A stretch of DNA of 33,992 bases from Candidatus Gastranaerophilales bacterium (GCA_900752845.1 CAADWU010000113.1:1-33992); one strand, 5' to 3'; counted from the stretch's first letter, positions 1 to 8,471 are shown. The notes: generated from the sequence alone by a model not told the origin. Numbers and translations: made by a program.

Positions 1-765
1 GAGCAGATTATCAGACCGACAGGGCTTGTTGATCCTAAGATTTCCGTTCGTCCTATCTCAACCCAAATTGAAGATTTAAAGAACGAAATCAAAAAAAGAA
101 CCGAGAAAAACGAACGTGTTCTTATCACAACTCTTACCAAACGTATGGCAGAGGACTTGACTGATTACTTTATTCAGGAAGGTATAAAAGTACGCTATCT
201 TCACAGTGAAATTCAATCACTGGAACGTGTTGAAATTCTAAGAGATTTGAGGCTTGGTGAGTTTGATGTATTAATCGGGGTTAACCTTTTAAGAGAAGGT
301 CTTGATATACCTGAAGTTTCTCTTGTTGCAATTATGGATGCGGATAAGGAAGGTTTTTTGCGTTCTGAAACAAGTTTAATCCAAACTGTGGGACGTGCTG
401 CCCGTAACGCTTGCGGTGAAGTTATTATGTATGCTGACAGAATGACTGAATCTATGGAAAAAGCTATTTCTGAAACCGAAAGACGCCGCAAAATACAAAT
501 GGAATATAATCAAAAATACGGTATTATTCCTCAAACCATTAAAAAGCCGATTGAAAATAATCTTCTCTCTCTTGTTGCAAGTTATCGTGATTTGGAAGAT
601 ATTGTTGCTGAAGAAATGGTGGATTTGGGCATTGACAAGAAAGACCTGCCTAAACTTATAGATAAACTGGAAAAAGATATGCATAAGGCTGCTAAAATAC
701 TTGATTTCGAAAGAGCAGCAGAAATAAGAGACAAACTTAAAAAACTTCGTGAAATGATTGAATAA
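1..765 (+). CDS. uvrB: UvrABC excinuclease subunit B, C-terminal part
   Basis: The reading frame is open from the first base, so the gene starts upstream of the window; 254 C-terminal residues are visible of a family usually about 660 long. UvrB is the damage-verifying helicase-like subunit of nucleotide excision repair and works in the cytosol with UvrA and UvrC. Seen here: the start of the second helicase domain (EQIIRPTGLVDP, residues 1-12), TTLTKRMAEDLTDY (43-56), LLREGLDIPEV with DADKEGFLRS (96-122), the motif VI region QTVGRAARN (128-136), and a C-terminal UVR coiled hairpin (about 217-252, DFERAAEIRDKLKKL) that pairs with UvrC. An oppositely oriented gene follows, with a shared terminator. 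Identity is secure. Confidence 0.97.
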   Translation, partial: EQIIRPTGLVDPKISVRPISTQIEDLKNEIKKRTEKNERVLITTLTKRMAEDLTDYFIQEGIKVRYLHSEIQSLERVEILRDLRLGEFDVLIGVNLLREGLDIPEVSLVAIMDADKEGFLRSETSLIQTVGRAARNACGEVIMYADRMTESMEKAISETERRRKIQMEYNQKYGIIPQTIKKPIENNLLSLVASYRDLEDIVAEEMVDLGIDKKDLPKLIDKLEKDMHKAAKILDFERAAEIRDKLKKLREMIE

Positions 766-766
766 T

Positions 767-798
767 AAAAAAGGTTTCCGATTAAGGAAACCTTTTTT
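767..798. terminator. bidirectional intrinsic terminator
   Basis: Perfect 13-bp inverted repeat AAAAAAGGTTTCC / GGAAACCTTTTTT around loop GATTAA. The A and T runs make it work both for uvrB and for the converging membrane protein gene. Confidence 0.93.
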
Positions 799-800
799 AT

Positions 801-1526
801 TTAAATAATTTTGTCTGCATTTTCTTTAGATGCAATAGCCTCATAGTCGACCTGAGCAAGATAATGACCTATCATTGCAAGGTTGAAAATTAAAACCATA
901 CTCCAGAAGAATATTGCAACCGGATGCGGTAACCCTAAAAATACCCATATAATATAAGTTACGGGTATTAAAATAATAGCATTAGCGAGCAATACTTGCG
1001 GAATCATAAATAGAACCGCTACAAGTATATCCATAGAAGCTTCTGAAATAGTTTTAAAGTCGTATGCAGATGCAATCTTAAATGTCTTAGCATAACATAA
1101 ATAACCTGTAAGGATTATTGAACCGAATATACCCCAGATAATACACTGAAATACTTTTAATGTGTTTGGTTCAGGTATATAGTTTGCTATTAAACCGCAT
1201 AACCAAGAAGCTATCCAGCAGTTAACCGCAATTGACGGTCCTAGTGCAATTGTACCTTTAATACCTGCCCAGAACAGGTTAAAAATGTTGAAAGACGGAA
1301 GAACATGGTCTTTTCCGTTTCTTACGTTAGTTGTACATTTAATTAAAAATCCGAATAATAGCAGGAAAGTAACTGATGTCATCCACCAGAAACCTGTTAA
1401 GTCACCTTTTACTGCTGTTGAGTAAAGATGTACACAATAGTAAACGGGGATTGCAAAAATAATGTATTTTAAAAATGCAAGGTTGTCCTGATAGGATTCC
1501 TCAAAAGCGTCTTTAATAGATGCCAT
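801..1526 (-). CDS. multi-pass membrane protein, DUF4013-like
   Basis: 241 residues with about six hydrophobic segments (roughly residues 18-37, 45-63, 87-112, 125-145, 165-195, 200-222), so an inner-membrane protein with no signal peptide. The stretch after the second segment, GFLIKCTTNVRNGKDHVLPSF, resembles the conserved loop of DUF4013 membrane proteins (hydrophobic segment, then N-x-R-x-G, then LPxF). That assignment is by eye and tentative; the function is unknown. Start: ATG preceded by AGGAG at good spacing. It is not part of the upstream minus-strand operon because it has its own promoter at 1564-1592. Confidence 0.75.
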   Translation of the reverse strand: MASIKDAFEESYQDNLAFLKYIIFAIPVYYCVHLYSTAVKGDLTGFWWMTSVTFLLLFGFLIKCTTNVRNGKDHVLPSFNIFNLFWAGIKGTIALGPSIAVNCWIASWLCGLIANYIPEPNTLKVFQCIIWGIFGSIILTGYLCYAKTFKIASAYDFKTISEASMDILVAVLFMIPQVLLANAIILIPVTYIIWVFLGLPHPVAIFFWSMVLIFNLAMIGHYLAQVDYEAIASKENADKII

Positions 1527-1563
1527 TCTTCCAAACTCCTCTATGATTTATCATAACATCTCC

Positions 1564-1592
1564 ATTATAACATGTTTATATACAAAAGACAA
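1564..1592 (-). promoter_or_regulatory. sigma-70-type promoter for the DUF4013-like gene
   Basis: On the minus strand TTGTCT, 17-nt spacer, TATAAT. It sits right at the stop codon of the histidine kinase gene, so the membrane protein gene can be transcribed separately. Confidence 0.7.
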
Positions 1593-1594
1593 CC

Positions 1595-2686
1595 CTAACT
1601 CTCAACAGGCAGACTAATCGTGAATTTGCTCCCCTTTGAAATCTCACTGTTTAATTTAATTGTTCCTTTATGAAGTTTAACCAGCTCTTTTGTAATCGCT
1701 AAACCCAGTCCTGTGGAACTTTCGTTCTGCAAAGCAAATTGTTCAAATTTTTTAAATATCTTTTTATGATATTTTTTATCTATACCAATACCGTTATCTT
1801 CAACTGAAATTGTAATATATTTTTTCCCGATTGATGCTTTGACAATAATTTTACCGTTTTGCGGTGTAAATTTTATGGCATTGCTTAATAGATTAAATAA
1901 TATTTGTTGGATTTTCTGATAGTCTGCTTTAATTTTAAAATCTTTGATATCTGTTGAAATATTAAGACTTTTCTTTACCATAAGAGGATGAATAATGTTT
2001 ATTGTTTCAGTTATAACCTGTTTTATATCAAATGTTCTGAGGTTTAATTTAACAGCATTTGCTTCGATTTTAGACATATCCAGAATTTCATTAATCATAC
2101 CAAGAAGATGAAGACCTGCTGTTTGAATATCATTGATATATTCTTTTTGTTTTTCGTTCAACTCTCCTACAAACTCTTTTTCAAGCATATCCGAAAATCC
2201 CAGTATAGAATTAAGCGGAGTTCTTAATTCATGAGATATGTGTGAAATAAAATTACTTTTAATCTTTTCCGCTTCAAGTATTTTTCTGCTGCTCTCCTGA
2301 ACTTTTTTATAACCTTCTTGTAGTGCTTCCACCTGCATTTTAATTATTTTAGATATTTCAATGTCTTTTGTTATATTTGATATAATTGAAGCACAAATCT
2401 TAAATATCTTTTTGTCGTGTTCACTGAACTCTTTACCTGTTATAATCAAAATGCCGAATGCTGTATTTTTTACGGTAAGGTTTTCTTTTAAATATGGTTC
2501 ATTAATATTTTCTATATCAGTTTCACGAGGGTTATAAGAATATTCAAGATGCATAGGGTTAATGAAGTAGATATAAGCAGATTCAAACTCGACAAGCTTT
2601 TTCAAGACACGAAAAATTTCTTCACCATCTGGCTTGATAGTAAAAAATTCGTTCAGCTGTTCTAAAGCACTCTCGTATGAATTCAA
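1595..2686 (-). CDS. soluble sensor histidine kinase
   Basis: 363 residues. N-terminal GAF-like sensing region (about 1-115) without transmembrane segments, a short helical linker (115-145), a HisKA dimerisation helix with HISHELRTPLNS (phospho-acceptor H152), and an HATPase domain with N box NLLSNAIKFT (N269), G1 box DNGIGID (297-303) and G2 box STGLGLAIT (324-332). It should autophosphorylate and pass the phosphate to a response regulator, but none is encoded nearby, so it is an orphan kinase sensing a cytosolic cue. The start is TTG at 2684-2686, 3 nt after the hpt stop, with GGAG about 7 nt upstream; no ATG fits. Last gene of the eight-gene operon. Confidence 0.9.
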   Translation of the reverse strand: MNSYESALEQLNEFFTIKPDGEEIFRVLKKLVEFESAYIYFINPMHLEYSYNPRETDIENINEPYLKENLTVKNTAFGILIITGKEFSEHDKKIFKICASIISNITKDIEISKIIKMQVEALQEGYKKVQESSRKILEAEKIKSNFISHISHELRTPLNSILGFSDMLEKEFVGELNEKQKEYINDIQTAGLHLLGMINEILDMSKIEANAVKLNLRTFDIKQVITETINIIHPLMVKKSLNISTDIKDFKIKADYQKIQQILFNLLSNAIKFTPQNGKIIVKASIGKKYITISVEDNGIGIDKKYHKKIFKKFEQFALQNESSTGLGLAITKELVKLHKGTIKLNSEISKGSKFTISLPVES

Positions 2687-2689
2687 AAC

Positions 2690-3229
2690 TTACTCCAAAT
2701 CCTCTTTCTCAACGTATCCTATGAAACGCAGGTTTCTAAATAAACCGTCGTAATCCAAACCGTAGCCTACAAGAAATTTGTCATCAACTTCAAATCCGTA
2801 ATAATCAGGTTCTATTTCGGTTATACGGGTAATTTTTTTATCAAGAAGCGAACAAAATTTAGTGCTTTTTGTGTGGAAATTGCATTGAATAAAATCAGTC
2901 AGAAATTTTGCGGTAAGTCCTGTGTCAACAATATCTTCTATAATTAACACATTTTTTCCGTTCAAATCCGGCAGTGATATATCAACCGCATTTACTTTCC
3001 CTGAAGTTTTTGTGCCTCCGTTGTAACTGGACAATCTTATAAATTCCATTTTTAAAGGCATTTCAAGATGTTTAACCAAATCCACCGCAAACATTACTGC
3101 TCCTTTAAGAACACAAATTGCACATATTTCTTCATCGTTATAGAAACTGTTCATCTCATCAGCAAGTTCTTTAATTCTTGTCTGTATCTGTTCTTCACTG
3201 TATAAAACTTTTAAATCCTGTGCTTTCAT
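2690..3229 (-). CDS. hpt: hypoxanthine phosphoribosyltransferase
   Basis: 179 residues, normal family length. Converts hypoxanthine (and guanine) plus PRPP to IMP/GMP in purine salvage, in the cytosol. The PRPP-binding signature VLIIEDIVDTGLTAKFL is at 94-110; CVLKGAVMFAVDL (39-51) and the flexible-loop SSYNGGTKTSGKV (67-79) are also family features. It lies 14 nt after tilS, the same order (tilS-hpt) seen in many Gram-positive and other bacterial genomes, which supports both assignments. Confidence 0.95.
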   Translation of the reverse strand: MKAQDLKVLYSEEQIQTRIKELADEMNSFYNDEEICAICVLKGAVMFAVDLVKHLEMPLKMEFIRLSSYNGGTKTSGKVNAVDISLPDLNGKNVLIIEDIVDTGLTAKFLTDFIQCNFHTKSTKFCSLLDKKITRITEIEPDYYGFEVDDKFLVGYGLDYDGLFRNLRFIGYVEKEDLE

Positions 3230-3243
3230 AACCTTACCATCCT

Positions 3244-4515
3244 TTATTCATTTTCTTTAAATATTAGCACATGCGTTGGTTTGTTAACAACTTTAATTTT
3301 ATCGCTTATGCCGAGCCCGACTGCCCATAATACCTCATTACCCTTGCAAAGAAGTATTGTTTTGTCTTTTTCGTGTTTAGGAATTTTTTTTTCATTCATA
3401 TATTTTTTTAACTTTTGTGTTCCTAAGCATCCGAGAGGCTTGATTATATCTCCGTCCAGTCTTGTTCGTAAATCAAAATCAATGTTTGTCAAAGATACTA
3501 AAGCCTTGTTTTCACTGTCTTTTGGAAAACAAATTTCTTCGTTACAATTTTTCAGGGCTTTAATTGTAAAAACTCCTTTTCCAAAATGATATTCACCCTC
3601 TTTTGTAATCTTTAAAATATCACTGCATTTTTTTTCTTTCTTAACAAGTTCAATTTTTTTATTGCTGACAAAAAGCCATAAATCTTTTGAGATTGAAATT
3701 GTTTTACCTGATTTTGAATTTTTGTTTTCTTCAATAAAGGCTAAAATATTTTCAATTTTTTCTTTGTCGTAATCAATATTATTGTCAATTAAAATGTTGT
3801 ATATTAATCTTTTCTTTTCAACGGGTGGTGCTTCCAAAATGTTATTCGTGATAAGTTTATCAATAATTTCATTGTCTTCTGCGGCAAGCTGTGATAAAGA
3901 ATTAACAGCATCTGTCACCTTTGGATTAATTTCTTTCATGAGTGGAATTATTTTATGCCTGATAAAATTTCTTTTGTATTTAGTATCGGCGTTTGAGCTG
4001 TCGCAATTGGGGGTAAGGTTGTTTTCTCTGCAATAATTTTCAATATCTTCACGTTTAACCGTTAAAAGAGGGCGGTAAAAAATATCTCTGTGTTCGCATA
4101 TTCCTGCCAAACCTTTTGTGCCTGTGCCTTTTATTATTCTGTATAAAACTGTTTCTGCGTTGTCATCTGAATTATGCGCAGTAAAAACTATTTTAGTGTT
4201 ATATTTCTTGGCACAGCGTTCAAAAAATTCATATCTTGCTTCTCTTGCAGCTGTTTCTGTCTTTGAGGTGCTGTCAGCAAGAATTTCTGAATAAAATTCA
4301 ATGCCTCTTGATTTTGCAAATTCTTCACAGCTTTTTGCTTCGTTTAAGCTTTCTTGACCTCGCCAGTTATGGTTGAGATGTACGGCAACGGTTTTGAGGT
4401 CTAATTTATGCATAATATCTAAAAGGCACATTGAATCGTATCCGCCTGAAAATGCAACGATAAATGTGCCTGATAAATTATATTTTTCTATAAAATTTTT
4501 GACAACTTCAATCAT
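3244..4515 (-). CDS. tilS: tRNA(Ile)-lysidine synthase
   Basis: 423 residues. Uses ATP and lysine to modify C34 of the AUA-reading tRNA-Ile, an essential decoding step. N-type PP-loop SGGYDS at 23-28 (common form SGGxDS), HNSDDNAETVLYRI near residue 114, and a C-terminal domain containing the RTRLDGDIIKPLG region typical of TilS. The ATG overlaps the stop of the upstream Clp-N gene by four bases (ATGA), so translation is probably coupled. Confidence 0.95.
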   Translation of the reverse strand: MIEVVKNFIEKYNLSGTFIVAFSGGYDSMCLLDIMHKLDLKTVAVHLNHNWRGQESLNEAKSCEEFAKSRGIEFYSEILADSTSKTETAAREARYEFFERCAKKYNTKIVFTAHNSDDNAETVLYRIIKGTGTKGLAGICEHRDIFYRPLLTVKREDIENYCRENNLTPNCDSSNADTKYKRNFIRHKIIPLMKEINPKVTDAVNSLSQLAAEDNEIIDKLITNNILEAPPVEKKRLIYNILIDNNIDYDKEKIENILAFIEENKNSKSGKTISISKDLWLFVSNKKIELVKKEKKCSDILKITKEGEYHFGKGVFTIKALKNCNEEICFPKDSENKALVSLTNIDFDLRTRLDGDIIKPLGCLGTQKLKKYMNEKKIPKHEKDKTILLCKGNEVLWAVGLGISDKIKVVNKPTHVLIFKENE

Positions 4516-5870
4516 GATTGAAATTTCTTAACACCTTCTTTAATTTCTACAGCATCAACTCCAAGCTGTTCTAAAGCTTTCATTGCAAGGCTGTTAGGCT
4601 CGGTTGTGAGAGCAAGAAGCATATGTGATGATTCAATTTTAGATTTATTTTCTTTTTTAGCCATTTCCCAAGCTACTTCCAACACACGCTTTGCACGTTC
4701 TGTAAAAACAATCTCTTTATCAAAATATTCATTTCCGAAGCCTATCATATTTTCAACAATGGCTCTTGCATCTTTAATAGTTATTTCAAGCTCAGAAAGA
4801 ACATCATGTCCGATTCCTGTGCCTTCACCGATTATTCCCAATAAAAACATTTCAGTGCCTACAATATTTCGTCCAAGACGTCTTGCTTCTTCTTTAGCAA
4901 GTCTTAGGATTGTTAATGTTTCAGGCATTTGTTTTTCAATAGGTTTTATAATGCTGTGCGCCAAATCATCATCGGTAATTTTAAATTCTTTTAGGATGTC
5001 ATAAGCTACACCACGCTTTGTTTTTAAAAGTCCTAATACAATGTGTTCGGGCAAAACAACGGATGAACCGAGTTCTTTTGCTGTTTGAAGTGCTAAATTC
5101 ATTGTAGTAAAAGCATTTGGCGTAAAAATTATTTGTCTGCCTTCGTATTCTGATTGCCTTGATTGAATTTTAGCAAGTTTTTCATCGAACAGTTCTGACG
5201 TAACTCCATAGTCAGAAAGTATTTTAGATAACTGTGAATTTTTATCTTCTAAAATAGAAGAAATAATTTGTTCTGTACCCAAAATTTCATAATTTGAAGC
5301 TGAAAGTTTTGCAACTGCACGTTCAAATACTTTTGAAGATTCTTCATTATCAAAAATATTATCGGTTTCGGTTGTTTTATTAGTTTCAACTTCTTTGTTT
5401 TCGTCGATTTCAGGGTGGTAAAGCCGTTTGATTTTCTTTTGTACAAGTTTTTCCAAAAGAGTTTTAGACTTATAGATGTCAAAACCTAATTTTTCAAGGA
5501 TATCAACGTTTTCGGATTTTTTGTCCGAGATTACGGAAAGGAATAAATGTTCATAAAGTATTGTCGGATTGCCTGATTTGTTAGCTAAATCAAGTGTTCT
5601 TTTCAGAATTTCCTTATATTCGTCATCAAACGGCAATGTGTCGGCTTTTTTCTGCATAATTACGCCATGGGAGTTCTTTTTAACTTCATCATACAACTCT
5701 TCGTAAGAAATATTGTATGATTTAAAAATTTTCAAAGAAATACCTTTAGCTTCATCATACAAAGCAAGCAAAAGATGTTCCGGACGCACTTCAGTTGCTC
5801 CCATATCTTTTGCGATTTGCTGTGACTTACTCACTACATTTATTGCTTTTTCCGTAAACTTCTCAAACAA
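4512..5870 (-). CDS. Clp-N hexa-repeat protein lacking an AAA+ domain
   Basis: 452 residues made almost only of Clp N-terminal repeats. I see six: about 2-66, 79-145, 177-236, 248-308, 316-377 and 387-450, i.e. three paired Clp_N domains; an acidic, Asn/Thr-rich linker is at 153-176. Repeats 1 and 5 are closest to ClpC (FTEKAINVV; LAKEEARRLGRNIVGTE; GIIGEGTGIGHDVL). No Walker A or B motif or arginine finger exists, so it cannot unfold substrates itself. Family knowledge: ClpC N-domains bind adaptors and substrates; plant ClpT is a short ATPase-free Clp_N protein attached to the Clp core. A role as adaptor, scaffold or decoy for ClpC/ClpP is inference. Start is TTG with GAGGA about 8 nt upstream, overlapping the end of the DUF1292 gene; the first residues MFEKFTEKAI match the natural ClpC start. 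Confidence 0.9.
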   Translation of the reverse strand: MFEKFTEKAINVVSKSQQIAKDMGATEVRPEHLLLALYDEAKGISLKIFKSYNISYEELYDEVKKNSHGVIMQKKADTLPFDDEYKEILKRTLDLANKSGNPTILYEHLFLSVISDKKSENVDILEKLGFDIYKSKTLLEKLVQKKIKRLYHPEIDENKEVETNKTTETDNIFDNEESSKVFERAVAKLSASNYEILGTEQIISSILEDKNSQLSKILSDYGVTSELFDEKLAKIQSRQSEYEGRQIIFTPNAFTTMNLALQTAKELGSSVVLPEHIVLGLLKTKRGVAYDILKEFKITDDDLAHSIIKPIEKQMPETLTILRLAKEEARRLGRNIVGTEMFLLGIIGEGTGIGHDVLSELEITIKDARAIVENMIGFGNEYFDKEIVFTERAKRVLEVAWEMAKKENKSKIESSHMLLALTTEPNSLAMKALEQLGVDAVEIKEGVKKFQS

Positions 5871-5873
5871 AAC

Positions 5874-6140
5874 TTATTCCTCGTCTTCGTCTTCGTCATC
5901 CATGTTTTCAACATAAGCTGCTACTTTTTCGAATTCTTCGTCATTATCTATTGTTTCAAATAAGTAGTCTTCGCCGTCTTTTGATAATCTCATAAGAACA
6001 ACTTCGTCAGCTTCTTCTTCCTCTACAGGAAGTAAAAGTGCGTATTCTTTTTCGTCAACTTCGATGATATCGAAAAGTTCGAATTTAATTAAATTACCAT
6101 TTTCGTCAATGGTTTCAATTATTTGATCTTCGTCTGCCAT
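5874..6140 (-). CDS. DUF1292 family acidic small protein
   Basis: 88 residues, very acidic, ending DDEDEDEE. The core (ETIDENGNLIKFELFDIIEVDEKEYALLLP, then EVVLMRL and a final DEEFEKVAAY) matches the DUF1292 family, of which Bacillus YrzB is a member. In Firmicutes that gene sits beside the yqgF/ruvX homologue, and the same adjacency occurs here. Molecular function is unknown in the family. ATG start with AAAGGAG 10 nt upstream; 19 nt after ruvX and 3 nt before the Clp-N repeat gene. Confidence 0.88.
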   Translation of the reverse strand: MADEDQIIETIDENGNLIKFELFDIIEVDEKEYALLLPVEEEEADEVVLMRLSKDGEDYLFETIDNDEEFEKVAAYVENMDDEDEDEE

Positions 6141-6159
6141 AATAAATGTCTCCTTTATT

Positions 6160-6564
6160 TTATTTATTTCTACTAAGGTACTGTTCTAGTATAATACAAG
6201 CACTCTCAATATCAACTAATCCTTTGTTTTTTCTAAAGTCTATTTTTTTTGCACGTAAATTTTCTTCTGCTGTGTCAGAGGTTAATCTTTCATCCTCAAA
6301 AATGATTTCATAACCGTTGATTTTACTTGCAAAATCTTTACAATCCTGTGCTTGTACGCCCTGTGTCCCGTCCATATTAAACGGAACACCGACTACTATT
6401 TTTTTTACGTTATTATCTTTTGCAATTTTTAAAATTGTTTCTAATGCTTTATTTTCAGGTATTCTGTCAACGCAGGAGTGACCGTTTGCCAGCATTAAAA
6501 GGTAGTCGCTTAATGCTACTCCAATTCTTTTTGTTCCGATATCAAGCGCCATAACTTTGTGCAT
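6160..6564 (-). CDS. ruvX: YqgF/RuvX putative Holliday junction resolvase
   Basis: 134 residues from the ATG chosen here; usual family length. RNase H-fold nuclease implicated in pre-16S rRNA 5' processing and possibly Holliday junction cleavage. Motifs: ALDIGTKRIGVALSD near the N terminus with the first acidic residue D8, VVGVPFNMDGT, FEDERLTSD, and KGLVDIESACIIL with the last acidic residue. An in-frame GTG at 6576 would add four residues, but the ATG at 6564 gives the normal family N terminus and overlaps the upstream stop as TAATG, a coupled start. Confidence 0.93.
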   Translation of the reverse strand: MHKVMALDIGTKRIGVALSDYLLMLANGHSCVDRIPENKALETILKIAKDNNVKKIVVGVPFNMDGTQGVQAQDCKDFASKINGYEIIFEDERLTSDTAEENLRAKKIDFRKNKGLVDIESACIILEQYLSRNK

Positions 6565-8087
6565 TATTTCACCCACATTTTTTCAATTTCATAAACTCTG
6601 TCAGCATCTTTTTGTGCTGTATAATATTCATAGATGCTTTTTCTGACAATGTTTTTCAGCAATTCACGTTTAAGTTCATCATCTTTATACAAAGAGTATA
6701 ATGCTGATGACATTTTTTCATTGCCTGCAAGATATTTTAATACAGCAGCATTTAAAATTCTTTCATACCAAACCTGTTTTTCTTCAGGATAGAAAATTTT
6801 ATCAATATTTCCTTCAATAATTTTTTCGTAATCTTTTGGTTCGGTTTCATTTAAAAGTTTTATGAAATCTTCAAATTCATCGCTGTAATCGCTGTTTAAG
6901 AACCAGTAATCAGTAAAATCAGCCTGTAAGATGTTTTCAAATTCATTATTGTCTAATTTTTTTGCACCTTTACAAATCAAATCAATAATATTGTTAAGGT
7001 CTGCTGCTTCGATATCAACCAGAAGATTTTTCCAGCATACATATTCATAAGGCATATCATGTCCTGAAAGTTTTTCGGCTTTTACAAGAAATGCTTTTAG
7101 TATTTCAGGGCTTAAATCAAGAGCTCTTTGACCTCTGTAAAATCTTTCTATAATAGTGTTGCATTCAAACTTTGAAATCTCGTTAAATCCGAAACAATCT
7201 CTGATACCTTTGTAATCATCAATTACAATTGCTACAAACTGAACTTTCCCTGATTTATTTATTCTTGATACAATAACTGCCTGATTGCCGTGTCCGTCAG
7301 GGTAAGTAATACAGAATTTATACGGTTTTGAGTCTTTTAAAATTTCTTTGTAAAACTCAATTGAATTATCCTCTCTTATTCCAGAAAGTTTTAACACCGA
7401 AAGGTTTTTCTTAACAGATGGAACGAGGTTTTCTTCAACAAAATCCAGTGAGGAATTTAGAGCATGATAAGCAAGCTGTGATTTTGAGTTACCCAGGATT
7501 TCAAGAGCTGTTTTACCTGCTTCGGTTGCAGATTGCGAGAGAAAAACAGGAACCAGCATATTTGCAAGTTCATCTTTTGAGTAATCTTCAGCCAGAGAGT
7601 TTAGTAAAATCACTTTATCATTATCCGGAAGTGAGTTTAAAAAGTCTAAAAAATCAATTTGTACTTCAGGGTTAGCGATTGCAGTATCTAATATTTTTTT
7701 CGTATCGGCATTAACAAGTTCATCGGGATTTTCTAAATATTCGCTGCAGTTGTCGTAATTCCAATCAGTATCAATATCTCTAAGCAAATCAAGTGCAAAA
7801 ATTTTAGCTTGATTAGAAGTCATGTTATTTTTTATGAGTGCCCAGAGTTTTTCAACAAGCTCTTTCAAAGGACAATATCTGACTAAAAGAAATTTTAATA
7901 ATTCTGGATTGCTTGAGCTGTTTATTTCTTTAAACAACAGTTTAACTATAACATTTTTATCTGTTTGGGCATCAAGCGTGCGATAATGCACCTCATAACT
8001 TTCAAAATCTTTAATACCTTCAAGTTTTGTCATGAGTTTTGCTATTTCAGCCTTAATTTCAAACGGATTAAGTTCAATGTTATTCAT
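6564..8087 (-). CDS. unknown 507-aa helical protein
   Basis: I do not recognise this family. 507 residues, acidic, no signal peptide or membrane segment, so cytosolic. The first 250 residues and the last 150 look like short amphipathic helices in HEAT-like style (for example LLFKEINSSSNPELLKFLLVRY and TEAGKTALEILGNSKSQLAYHALN). A middle region (about 250-315: KFCITYPDGHGNQAVIVSRI, VQFVAIVIDDYKGIRDCFGF) looks like alpha/beta sheet. Both ends overlap neighbours by one base in TAATG junctions: with the ClpX-type zinc finger upstream and ruvX downstream. Tight coupling suggests a function linked to the zinc finger protein. HEAT-like is a visual impression only. Confidence 0.85.
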   Translation of the reverse strand: MNNIELNPFEIKAEIAKLMTKLEGIKDFESYEVHYRTLDAQTDKNVIVKLLFKEINSSSNPELLKFLLVRYCPLKELVEKLWALIKNNMTSNQAKIFALDLLRDIDTDWNYDNCSEYLENPDELVNADTKKILDTAIANPEVQIDFLDFLNSLPDNDKVILLNSLAEDYSKDELANMLVPVFLSQSATEAGKTALEILGNSKSQLAYHALNSSLDFVEENLVPSVKKNLSVLKLSGIREDNSIEFYKEILKDSKPYKFCITYPDGHGNQAVIVSRINKSGKVQFVAIVIDDYKGIRDCFGFNEISKFECNTIIERFYRGQRALDLSPEILKAFLVKAEKLSGHDMPYEYVCWKNLLVDIEAADLNNIIDLICKGAKKLDNNEFENILQADFTDYWFLNSDYSDEFEDFIKLLNETEPKDYEKIIEGNIDKIFYPEEKQVWYERILNAAVLKYLAGNEKMSSALYSLYKDDELKRELLKNIVRKSIYEYYTAQKDADRVYEIEKMWVK

Positions 8088-8347
8088 TATTTACGTGCTT
8101 TCCCCCAGAATGCATCCAAAATTTGCTGTGCTTCGGCAGACGGCATTCTGTCGTTTAATATAAGATACTGTACTGCTATCATTGCACATTCGGAACAAAT
8201 GTTAACACCCGGTCCCTGAACCATTTTTAATACCTGTGTATTTGGACGATGGCAAAAACTGCAATAAACCAAATCTTCATTTTTAGATTCGTTTTCTGAC
8301 TTATGTTCCCTTTTAGCTCCTAAATTGATAACTTTATCTTTTGACAT
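8087..8347 (-). CDS. free-standing ClpX-type C4 zinc finger protein
   Basis: 86 residues. A charged N terminus (1-27) is followed by CSFCHRPNTQVLKMVQGPG and ICSECAMIAVQYL; C29, C32, C51 and C54 form the Cys4 site of the ClpX N-terminal zinc-binding domain, including the typical QVxKMVxGPGVxICxEC pattern. The ClpX AAA+ domain is entirely absent: the protein ends 32 residues after the last Cys. In ClpX this domain dimerises and docks substrates and adaptors, so a free copy could bind ClpX-type adaptors or be an adaptor itself (inference). First gene of the operon; GAGG lies 6 nt before ATG; the stop overlaps the next start as TAATG. Confidence 0.9.
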   Translation of the reverse strand: MSKDKVINLGAKREHKSENESKNEDLVYCSFCHRPNTQVLKMVQGPGVNICSECAMIAVQYLILNDRMPSAEAQQILDAFWGKARK

Positions 8348-8441
8348 GTTAACCTCACAATGCTTTTGTAATCCTTGAACCTTTTGCTGTGATGCAATTA
8401 GCAGTATAAGAATTTTCTAATGTAACTTTTATTTATAAAAT

Positions 8442-8471
8442 TTGCCCAAAAACAATGGTTTATCTTATAAT
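8442..8471 (+). promoter_or_regulatory. promoter for the TPR lipoprotein-lgt genes
   Basis: TTGCCC, 18-nt spacer, TATAAT. A start point near 8478 gives a leader of about 30 nt with GAGGA before the ATG at 8508. Confidence 0.6.

Noticed and set aside
6565..6576. GTG start for ruvX
   Set aside because: It would add four residues atypical for the family; the ATG forms the TAATG coupling seen elsewhere in the operon.
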